From contig NC_133121.1 of the NCBI RefSeq assembly GCF_033568475.1, positions 80,992,589 through 81,056,588 on the forward strand: DNA of 64,000 nucleotides. The letters are read 5' to 3'. The position numbers were made by a program, and so were the translations under genes. The notes under the pieces were generated by a model that was given only the letters and a program-made list of their open reading frames with translations, searched no databases and was not told the origin of the DNA. The stretch comes from Henckelia pumila (taxonomy: Eukaryota; Streptophyta; Magnoliopsida; Lamiales; Gesneriaceae). Numbering within the stretch: position 1 is the stretch's first letter; each line of letters opens with the position of its first letter. Positions 40,086 to 50,476 of the stretch are shown here, piece by piece.

Positions 40086-40308
40086 CTCCGCTGGCTGAAT
40101 TGTTGAATGCGATATGTTTATAGAGAGAGTGTGTGTGGGTGTACGTATATATGTATGTATATATAGACACACACTGAATGTATAGATATAGGTGTGTGTA
40201 TGTATATATAGATAAATGGGGTCAAACAGTAAAAATTTATTGATGCGGTGAAGAAGACAAATACGGAGAACAGTTTGGTGCAATTGGAAACGAAGAGCCT
40301 GCGCTTTT

Positions 40309-40320
40309 CATTTTATATAT
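40309..40320 (-). promoter_or_regulatory. Possible TATA box of the AAA gene
   Basis: ATATATATAAAA on the minus strand, about 225 bp before the ATG. The leader between them contains GT/CA and TA runs (about 40,128-40,215). Position alone supports this call. Confidence 0.35.
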
Positions 40321-40329
40321 ATGTGGGTA

Positions 40330-41115
40330 ATTGGGGTGCTTACGTTAGCTGGATTGTCTTTGTGCCACTAAATTACGCTCCAGGAGAAGCTCAACTGCTG
40401 TGGGATCTTTGATTTATGTAATTAGATTTAGGACACCGTGCTCGATAAAAACAAATTCAATTTTTTTCAAGTAAAAAACAAATCGAATAAATGAATTTAC
40501 ACAAAAATATTTATTAGATTATTTTATGGATTAATTTCGTGATATTGATATTTTATTCAAAATGAATTAAGAAAAAATATTATTTTTTATGTCATCTTAT
40601 TGTAAATATGAGCTGAATCGAATATAGAGACTGTAAAACAAGAGACGTACTCGTGAATTTAATATCCTCTTGTTTTTACCAAATATTATCATCGATGATA
40701 ATTGTATGACTCAAATTTTTTAGCAACTAAACCCGGACGTATTATCCAAGGTTAAATAAATTTAACTAAAATTTACTAAACCAATTTATGTTCTTGATAA
40801 AATTTAATAATGCTCGATATTTATTCTTTAACTCGATAATAAATGTAGAAAATTCAATTCAATCAATTCATCTAATAAAAAAAAGTTGGATATTTAGATG
40901 ATTTGTTTTTTGGTTTAAGTAAATTATATTAATTAATAAAAAATTATTTTTATGAATCCACGTAATTTTTCTGATAGGTAGATTACTAGATTTCCTCTAT
41001 TATGTTTCCTATGTTGCAATTTTGATTTTGTCCATTTGTTGTGATCGACATTAGAAATATTAATAAGTCATATAAGAAAAAAAATTAAAATTTATCTGTG
41101 GTTTTTTTATATATA
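40330..41115. other. AT-rich intergenic spacer
   Basis: No gene or structured repeat was recognised upstream of the AAA gene before the solo LTR at 41,121. Confidence 0.5.
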
Positions 41116-41120
41116 TTGTG

Positions 41121-43943
41121 TGTAGTAACCCAATTTCATTTTTACAATATTAATTTGACTAAAAATGTTTAGCTCAAGTAAAACATTATTAAGAAATCTT
41201 AATTTGATCAAATGGACCTAGAAATCGGATCCAAAATGTCTAAAAATGGTTAATAAACTTATTTGGGCTCGGGTGGTTCGAAAGGTCCGAACCCAAGCCC
41301 TGTGGGGATCGGACGGTCCGAAGTGATCGGTGGGAAGTACTTCGGAAGCTACGGACGAATTCGGAACGTCCAAACGTGATCGGATCGTCCGAATAGAGTT
41401 AGGCTATGCGCATTATCGACGTGTCAATTTTCTCGGACACGCAGGAGTTCGGAACGTACGAAGGTGGGATTGGAGCGTCCGATCTTTGCATTTCTACAAC
41501 GTGGACTGCATGCGAGTTCGGAGCGTCCAACTTGGGGTTCGGAGTGTCCGAACTCCATCTATAAATAGGGCATCCGAGATCCATTTTCCTTGCTCATTTA
41601 CATTCTTTCTGTAGTGACCCGTATCCAAAATTAATAATTAATGAGTAATTAATCGTGTGATCGTGTTTTGATTTATTAATACATGATTAAGGAAGTCTCT
41701 GTTGGAATAACGGACTTCAGAAATTGATTCAGAATGATCGGAAATGGCCCGAAAGGTGACCAAGAACGGAAGCAACATTCTGGCAGTGATGTCATTTGTG
41801 ACGTCAAAAATATTACGTCATTGCTTACGCACTTGATGTGACATCGGAAGCAACGTTCGTCAGGCAGAACGGACGCAACGTTAAGAAACGGACGTTCCGT
41901 TCCGTGTCTATAAGTAGAGGGTCCGAGAATTCATTTCTTGCACCTCTTTCCTCTCTTCTCTCTCGATTCCTTAGCCTTTTAACTCAGATCTAGGGAAATC
42001 TAGGCATCATATTGGGATTCCGGAAGTGGCATAGCGATCCAGGCGTCGTAGCGGAGCTGTGGCCTAGGTTGGAGGCAATTGTCATCAGCGGGCTGACGAC
42101 GGACGCAGGTATAGCTATGGTCTCCTTAAATTATATAGGAGTATGAAATAAATTAGTTAAGGTTTTTAGAGCTTAATTAATGATGCATGGGTATTTGCAT
42201 TGTAGAGCTAATGTAGGCTTGGAACCTAGAGTGGGACTGCTAGGACTGCCTGTAGAAAGGTACGCAAGTACTGATTGAGATAGCCAGCGGGTTTTGCATG
42301 CTTATATATTGCATTTGTGTGTCATATTATTATGCGGCATGTGCATATCATATTGTGCATGTACATCTTTTGAGATAAGCTATGGAGGGCCGCTCAGCCC
42401 TGTTCGGACGGTTGATGTCGAGCGCCCCGCTACCGACGGGTTAGCCGGCACTGGCATCTGTAAGACACGGTCTACGTCCGATAGGAATGAGCAGTGCACA
42501 CAGGGTTTGCTCCCCGGGTTGTACCACTCATTTCCTAGGCGCCATTAATGAGCAGTTGTATACAGTTATCCCAGATATGGATACCCTGTCATGTGCATGC
42601 ATCATATTTGTATGTTTTACCCGTGCTTTCGTATTGAGCTTAGAGCTCACGTCCAGTCTTTTCTGTGTATCTGGACACCCCATTCGACGGGGCAGGTGTA
42701 GGTGCAAGATGGAGCACCAGGAGCTTGGAATAGCCAGTGATCAGTGAAGACAACAGGATTAGTTGTAGGTTTTGCCCTTTAGGCTTATTCATTCGATTGA
42801 GTTATATAATCGAATTTGTTTAACCGATTGTATTCTGTCGGTCTGCTTTTATTTAAGTCTTCCGCAGCGATTTATTTAATGCATGCTTATTTATGCTCTT
42901 AACTCTGATTAGGTAGTGGATCCGGATAGGATCGCTACACTTTCTCTCTCGGTTCTTGGTGGTTCTTAGTGGTTTTTAGCCTTTCCTGGTGTGCGGCGGG
43001 GCCTTGGCGAGACGTCCAGCAGTCGTAGCGGAGTTGTGCCCAAGTTTTGGGGCATTCGACAACAACGAGCTAACGACGGATGAAAAATATAACCCTAGAT
43101 CCTAAAAATAGTTTGGGAGTATCTATTAGCTTAATGCTTTTAGATGTTGTTTAGTGATATAATAATCTTGTGATTATAGGCTTGGATAATAGAGCTGGTG
43201 TAGATTGCCTATTAGTATTAAGGTACGAAATTACTATTCGAGATATCTTGACTGAGTATGCATGTATTATGTGTTGCATCATTTATATGACATGATTTTA
43301 TCTGCATATATTATGTCACGTCTTTATGCTTCATGCATGATCATCTTGAGCTTGTATCATTACGATATCCTGTAGTAGGGTGTTCAACCTATCTTGTTAG
43401 TGGATGATTGGACACGTAGATTCGTGATCAGGTCACCTATATCCACTGTTGGATATGTGAGTCACCACCTGGTGCGACGATGCAGAGTGCTACATACCTA
43501 GGGTCCGAGTCTGTTTTTGATCAGAGAGACTTGACCTCGAGTTTTGGTAACCCGTACACTTGCATACATGCACATATAATATTTGTATACTCATACTCTC
43601 GTGCTGAGCGTAGTTCGTTCACGTCCTTTATTTCTGTGATTATTGGATACCCTATTCGACGGGGCAGACCTCAGGTTGGATAGTGCAGGAGATGCTGGGA
43701 GATCCTAGGTGCCATGTCTTTTGAGAAGGTTATCCATAAAGTGTTGGTTGTTGTTTCAGGGGTGTTGGTTTTGGAAATATTCTACTCGATATGGTTGTAA
43801 TAACTTAAGTTTCCAGATTCTTTTATTTTGGGCTGTATAACTTATATTTGGTTTCCGCTGTAAATTTTTCTGATATTGTTTAATTATGAATTTTTGCATG
43901 TTGAAGTGTTAATTAGTAGATGATCATGATGTTGGTCATTGCA
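41121..43943 (+). mobile_element. Solo LTR A (Gypsy-type), host of nested solo LTR B
   Basis: Begins TGTAGTAACCCAATTTC and ends GATGTTGGTCATTGCA, with the exact 5-bp duplication TTGTG at 41116-41120 and 43944-43948. Without LTR B it is about 1488 bp. U3 (about 41,276-41,560) has CGGA-N3-TCCG-type motifs and is followed by a TATAAATA box at 41560-41567. The R-U5 start CTCTCTCGGTTCTT (after 42,944) matches the solo LTR at 19,571. The diverged 3' end, TTGCA instead of CTACA, suggests it is older than LTR B. Confidence 0.88.
41610..42939 (+). mobile_element. Solo LTR B (Gypsy-type), nested in LTR A
   Basis: 1330 bp beginning TGTAGTGACCCGTATCC and ending GGATCGCTACA, with the exact 5-bp duplication CTTTC at 41605-41609 and 42940-42944. 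It was inserted into R-U5 of LTR A. U3 includes TGACGTCA (41799-41806), a second ACGTCA core shortly after, and several GGAAGCAACGTTC-like repeats before a TATAAGTA box near 41,910. No internal coding region remains. Confidence 0.92.
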
Positions 43944-43989
43944 TTGTGCAACAATAATCAACTACCACACATCTATACTATTTACAATT

Positions 43990-44009
43990 TATATTATATT
44001 ATATTATAT

Positions 44010-44053
<44 letters not shown>
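43990..44053. repeat. (TATAT)n/(TA)n microsatellite
   Basis: A TATAT run grading into TA repeats, immediately next to the Helitron-like terminus at 44055. Confidence 0.9.
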
Positions 44054-44055
<2 letters not shown>

Positions 44056-44089
44056 TAGTAAACAGCATGTGCGATGCACGTGGTGACAC

Positions 44090-46640
44090 TTTGTTTATAT
44101 AATATATCTATTTATTATTTTTTATAATTATTGAGATTTTCACGGCCTCATAATAAAAATCATATAAAATTTAATTATTAATTATGAAAATCAACTGAAA
44201 TAATACAATGATAATTTTTTTTCACTTTTAGTCATGTTAATGGTGAATTTGTATTTTTAATATTGTAACTTAAATGTTTTCATTTTTAGTCATATTACGA
44301 TGCATTTTTATTTTTAATCATGTCACTTGTATATTGTTTTTATTTTGATTATTTAACTCGCATATTTTTTTTGGTTCTGTTGTGGTATATATATTTTCAT
44401 TTATAGTTATGTAACTTGTATATTATTTTTATTTTTTGTCATTTAACTTGTATTATATCCCTATATATTTGTATATTACCTTACTTATAGTGTAAATAAA
44501 ATGACAAATTTGTTATTTCACAATGATAAAACTTTATCCTTTTATTCATACTTTTAGATAGATAATAGATTTAATTTATACTCCTACATTAATTTCGTAA
44601 ATATATGTTTTTAACTCTTAACTCTTAATATTATTATTATTTTTAGTTTTATTCTTTTCAAGATTTATATTCTTATATATTTTTTAATTCTAACATTTTA
44701 TATTAATACAGTAAGTTTTAGTTTTTTATTTTAATTTTTTCAAGATTTATTTATCTATTTGATTAACTACAACTCAATTAAGCCAGAAATTAAATTTTAG
44801 TTTATTTTTATATATTTTTATATTGCCTAACTTTTAAAAAAAATTGTGAAAAATGAAAAAAAAATTGTGAAAAATTCAAAAAAATAATAATTAAAAAATA
44901 AATTGTGTAATGGTGTTAAGGGATACATTAGTTGCAATTCAATGCATGTCATAAATGTATAATGTATTTATGAATATTATTACTTTTTACATATAATAGA
45001 TAACTTTTAATATTATGATACTAAATTTTTTGTTTTAGTTTTGTTCTTTTCATAATTTATATTATATTCTTAATTTTTTTAATTCTAATTTTTTATATTA
45101 ATTTCGTAAGTTTTATTTTTTTTCTTTTGTTCTTTTCAAGATTTATTTATCTATTTGATTAACTACAATTCAGTTAAGCCACAAACTAAAATTTAGCTTA
45201 TACCTATATATTTTTATATTGCCTAACATTACATAGCGTAAAATAAATAAAAACAAATTGTGAAAAATGAAAATAAAAATAGTTCTTTTCAAAAAATAAT
45301 AATTAAAAAATAAATTATGTAATGTTATTAAGGTATGCATTAGTTGCAATTTAATGAATGTCATAAATGTATAATGTATTTATGAATATTACTATTTACC
45401 TATAATATAATAGGAATATTCATTTACTTTTATATCATAACTAAAATGTTGTTTTTACTTTTATATACTTATATATTTTTATATGAACTTACTTATAGTG
45501 TAAATAAAAAGGCAAAGTTGTTATTTCACAATCGTAAAACTTTACCCTTTTATTCACACTTTTAGATTTAGATAGGTAATAGATATATGTTTTTATATGA
45601 CCTTACTTATAGTGTAAATAAAAAGACAAAGTTGTTATTTCACAATCGTAAAACTTTACCCTTTTATTAACACTTTTAGATATATAGGTCATAGATAATA
45701 GATAATAAAATAAATATATATTATCTTTAATAATTTTAAATAATAATTGCATATTTTTATTTTCCAACATTTGAATCATTTTTATGTTAATTGTTTTTAG
45801 ATTTTCCTAAGAATTATGTTTTGATAAAATTTTATTTCTCTAATTTATTTTTATAATCAAATATCTATTGAATTATGACGTACCATTATTTTCAAATTTT
45901 TTTATAAGTATGTCGTAACCAAATTTTATTTTTTTATAAGAATTTTTTTTAAAAAAAGTGTTTTAAATTTTGTTTTCTTAAATTAATAAAAAATAATTCA
46001 AACCAATTCATTGAAGGTGAATTTCTATAATTAAATAAGAGGTTAATTGACACAATATATTTGTAATAACAAAGAAACTATATGAAAATATTTATTTTTG
46101 ATTTCACTTATATTGCTATATTATATGATTAACTTTACAAATGCAATATGATATTTAAAAAACCAATTAAAATGTTGTGTTTAAAGAGTTCAAAAAAATT
46201 TTATATTATTTTTTATTTTCTTTCTAATATAGCATGCTTTTATTAATAGATTATTACATTATGAAATTTATTATTCATAAAATTTAAGGTGATGCTATAT
46301 ATCTATATATTATATTAAACACAAATTTTATAGAAGTGTAAATTGCTTAAATATTTTAAATGATCAGTTATTTTATTGTCATACTACAAAAAGTATGTGA
46401 ATTCTTTTATTGCTATATTTGTTACGATCCTTATGTAATTCATTATCTATTTCAATATGAATAATTCATCATTTTTATTAGTATCTTACTATTATATTAT
46501 CATAACAGGTTTTTCCTCTTAATTTACCTAATAATTCTATATTTTTCATGATAAAAAATCATTATTATCCATAAATATTAATATTAAAAATAAAAATAAA
46601 AATAAAAATGATTCACTTATAACATAATCCACAATAGCTT
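44090..46640. other. AT-rich, low-complexity repeats left of Copia-2
   Basis: No coding region. Blocks of 60-120 bp recur, including three copies of GTTATTTCACAAT(G/C) followed by a TAAAACTTTA run (about 44,510, 45,520 and 45,635). A longer block with CTATTTGATTAACTACAA also recurs (44,755 and 45,152). Confidence 0.6.
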
Positions 46641-46649
46641 TGTTGCTTA

Positions 46650-48517
46650 TGTAAGAGTGGGTGCCCAGTGAGCCAACTGTGTGGCTATGGGCTTTGTTGA
46701 CTCTTTGTATAAACAATCTTTTGTTTAATATTATTTACACTTTTATGGCAATGACTTTATATTACTTCATATTGTTATATTGTGATATACTATTGTTGTT
46801 TTGATAAAGACCTTGAATATACTATAGTGTATGTAAGATGTGGTAGAACATGGAGATGTCTATCATGAAATACATCTTATAGTCACTGTATATTCTAAAA
46901 CCGTTCCTAGTCGATTGAGCCGTCCGATAATAAGGATAAGGATCGCTCGAGTTTGAGACTAGCATTTGCGATGCGGAGTACCACGTTTCATTGGTAGGGA
47001 ACATGGAGATGTTCGAAGCATGCAAATGGATATTCATAGGATGAATAGTCGAACTACCCTATCCGGACTTTCCAAGTGGTTATCACTTATCGAGTGGATA
47101 AAGTCCGCGGTTTTGGTTGTACACCATTAGTCCTTACGACTTGAAACATCATGGAGACTCTATATGCTAGTACTGTGCTTTGACTCGTTTACCGACTCTG
47201 AGGGGGTCATCAGGTGTCGAGATTGGGTACAGTTACGACACATATAGGAGTCAATGAATTGTTGTCAAGGATTCACCACATACTTGCGAGTGTGGATATC
47301 CTATGCGATCTGAGGAGATATTAGTGTGACAAATCTCTGGCCAGAGTACTTGATGTGATTTAAGAAATGGTTTCTTAGTAGCACATGCGATGTCACTAAT
47401 TTGATCTTCAAGATGTATTGCATAGTTATCGAATCTTGAGCGACTCTCGATATACCAATGGTTGTTGATTCGATCGGGATATATGGATGAAGGGACCGTA
47501 CTGTACGCTAACCAAAATCTACTGGTTCTTGTAGGCACTATCAGTGATACCTAGGGAATCATGGGGCGATGTTGCTAGGCGCTTTACCATGATTCGTTGG
47601 GCAAGTCGGAAAGTGTTGTTCCGAGTCACAAGGAGTTGTGAGCCCACGGCTAGCTGTATCCCTGAACCATTGAGGGTCACACAGTGTAATGGAGTTTTAA
47701 TCCCCGTTGAGATAGTTAAATTTAAAGAGTTAAATTTAATGAACTAAGGAGTTGGACTTCTTAAATAAGAGTAAGGGAGTAGGATTTCCTAAAATGACAT
47801 AGGGATGGACATTTTTGGAAACCACTGAATTCGGATTCAGGAAAATTTATTTTGACTTTAAAACGTGCAGAAATGGTTTCTGTGCACATTGGTGAAATCG
47901 TTTCATCAATCGGAGTCACGATGAATTTTATATTAATTTCTGAACGAGTGGGCTTTGCTTGTCGGGCCCCAGCTTATGACTAATGGGCCCTAAGGTGTTA
48001 GTGGCCTGCATTATAAATAAGTTATTTCAGTACAGAAATTACACACAATAGGTCATAATTTTTGAGACAGAGAAAAAAAATCGAAACCCTTCTCTCTCAA
48101 AGAATTTTCGGCCGTCCCCCTCCTGCTCTGCCCGAGAAAATTCCGGTCTGTGATTTTGAATCGCAGTAAGGAATAACGAATCAAATTCGTGTATTCTCTT
48201 CGCAGAAAACTTCTGATAGATTTTCTAGTGCAATCTATCAGAGGGATTAAACCTCTGTTCGTGGACCTGATTGAAGGCGTTCATCGGTTCCAGGGAGAGA
48301 CAACAAGAGCAGAATTGTTCTGTTGGTGTCCATTAATCTCGTTGCGAGATTTGAGGTAAAATTTATTTAATTGTTATTTAAATTTTACACACACACGTAA
48401 TTCAATCGATGAACGGTTGATACCCATACCATGGAAACGTTCCATGAAAAATTTTTAAACTTCCGCTGCACCGGGTATCAATCGTAATTGGTCTGGGAAC
48501 TCGCCAGTTTTCAAACA
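46650..48517 (+). repeat. Copia-2 5' LTR
   Basis: 1868 bp, from TGTAAGAGTGGG to GTTTTCAAACA. The TATA box TATAAATA is at 48012-48019, so U3 is about 1.4 kb and R-U5 about 0.47 kb. ORFs on either strand inside it recur identically in the 3' LTR and are not genes. Confidence 0.96.
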
Positions 48518-48518
48518 G

Positions 48519-48531
48519 TGGTATCAGAGCC
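48519..48531 (+). other. Copia-2 primer binding site (tRNA-iMet)
   Basis: TGGTATCAGAGCC starts two bases after the 5' LTR end and matches the initiator tRNA-Met 3' end. Confidence 0.95.
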
Positions 48532-50476
48532 AGGTTGCTCAGATCAATCGATTGAATTAATCAATTGTACAAAATTTTTGAGTCTCGGTTTTTGAAACAA
48601 AATAAATATTTTTAATAAAAAAAATTTTTTTTTTTTTCCGGGGGCGAAACCCGGGCAGCGATTGGATCGCTGCCCGGAAGGGGCAGCGATGGTCGCTGCC
48701 CCCAGGGGCGGCGCACGGCGCCGCCCAGGGCGGCGACCGTCGCCGCCCAGGGCGGCGCACGGCGCTGCCCAGGGCAGCGCTGTGCGCTGCCCAGCGCAGC
48801 GCTGGGCGCTGCGCAGGGCAGCGCTCGGCGCCGCCCAGCGGCGGCGCCAGGCGCCGCCAGGGCAGCAAGCGTTGCTGCCCTAAGGGGGCAGCCGGGCTGC
48901 CCCGGCCCGCGCCCCGGGTGCGGGCCAACCCGGGAGTGTCCCGGGTGGCCCGCGGGAAAAATTAATATTTTATTAAAAATTAATTTTAATATGTTAAAAT
49001 TTTATTTTTGGTCCGGTCAAAAATTGTTTTTGATTGGTTCACGAGATTTCGGATCGAATTGTTCGAGTCCGTAAATTTTAAAATTGATTTTGGATAAATT
49101 TGAATTTTTGGAAAATTTTAATATTTTATCCGTAAATTGAATTTTGAAATCAATTATTTTGGTACAATTGATGATAAGATATGATCTTATGATATATTGA
49201 GTAAAATATGATTTTATTTGTAAAATTGGATTTTATAGATAAAATATGATTTTATTTGATATGGAGATAAAATATGATTTTATATGTGAAATGTGATTTT
49301 ATATATAAAATATGATTTTATCTTGTTTAAATTTGAATTGCCACAGCATGTTATCCAATAAATTAATTTTGAATTAAATGTTATTGGATAAGGATGATCG
49401 ATTGCCATGACCAATTTTGTAGGTGTATGTTAGGAATTTACATTTTGTCTTTATTGTTGTTGGTTTTATTAATGGGCCTGGTTTATGGCCCGATATGAAT
49501 GTCATATGTAATAAAAGTGGGCTTGGTTTATAGCCCGTTCCCACCCCCTAAAAATGTATCCCCTACTTGTCATTGTTATTTATTGTAAATACATTAGATT
49601 TAGTGGGAGATCAAGATTTGAAGATGGTGGGCCCAGCAGACAATGAAGACTGAAGAAATGTAAATTGGAAGCATATGTAATAGGATTGCATTTGCATACT
49701 GCATATTACCTAGGATTGGACTAAGACCCGTGATTGGCAACCACGGGTCAATTAGAAATGGAATCGATCATCCTATATAATATGTGATATTATGATTGTA
49801 TGCATGTTTAGACATAAATTGCGTGAATCCGGCAATGCATGCAATAAATTAAATATGATGAGACAAATATTTTTATAAATAAAATCCCTCATTTTAAATA
49901 TGATTTAAAATTTATATCAAGATAAATAAAGGAAATTTAAATATTGTTTAAATGTTCCTACCTTCCATCAACGGTCAATGTATGTGATGCTACCCACGGA
50001 TACGGTCCGGCTCATATTATTGGGGGGGCCCGTCCGTCGGAAAGCTGTACATTGGATCGACAAATGTTGTAAGTTGGGTGGAACTCCCATGGGATCGGCT
50101 CATATTATTGGGGGATCCACATGGCGACCGTATCACAACTTAATATTGATGGGTCATCTTGACATGTCACTTTAAACGGCGTCATATTATTGGGCCCTTA
50201 TTGGACATGAGGTAAACACATGGGGGTTGCTTTGGAAGCAATTGGGCTCTACCTTTTGAGAATTATGGTTGGCTGATATTATTCGGGACCATAAGTTTGT
50301 CAATTGGACTCCATGTTCTCACTAAGGAAAAAGTTTCCCGTTTTCACTAGAGGGTGGTGAAATCGTTAAAATAGTGGGAGTGAGATTCATAAAATTAAAT
50401 TCGCCTATTTTATGTCTTAGTAAATTGTTAAACAATCATTGATATATGTCTGTTTTCTTTTTCAGTATTTCATACA
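48532..50476 (+). other. Copia-2 untranslated leader with three repeat blocks
   Basis: About 1.95 kb between primer site and gag ATG. Block 1 (48,640-48,957) is very GC-rich and built of palindromic GGGCAGCG/CGCTGCCC and GGCGGCGC units. Block 2 (about 49,180-49,340) has six or seven copies of a palindrome close to ATAAAATATGATTTTAT. Block 3 (50,007-50,200) has three copies of GGCTCATATTATTGGGGG or a close relative. All three blocks have counterparts in Copia-1. The ORFs across block 1 on both strands are repeat artefacts. This region probably holds packaging, dimerisation or translation signals; that is inference. Confidence 0.8.

Noticed and set aside
47251..47747. ORFs inside the Copia-2 LTRs (also at 55,007-55,503)
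   Set aside because: They lie in U3 and recur because the LTRs are duplicated; no start context or homology supports them.
48557..48928. Overlapping Ala/Pro/Arg-rich ORFs on both strands of the GC-rich leader block
   Set aside because: They arise from GC-rich palindromic repeats with few stop codons, are not present at this length in Copia-1, and match no family.
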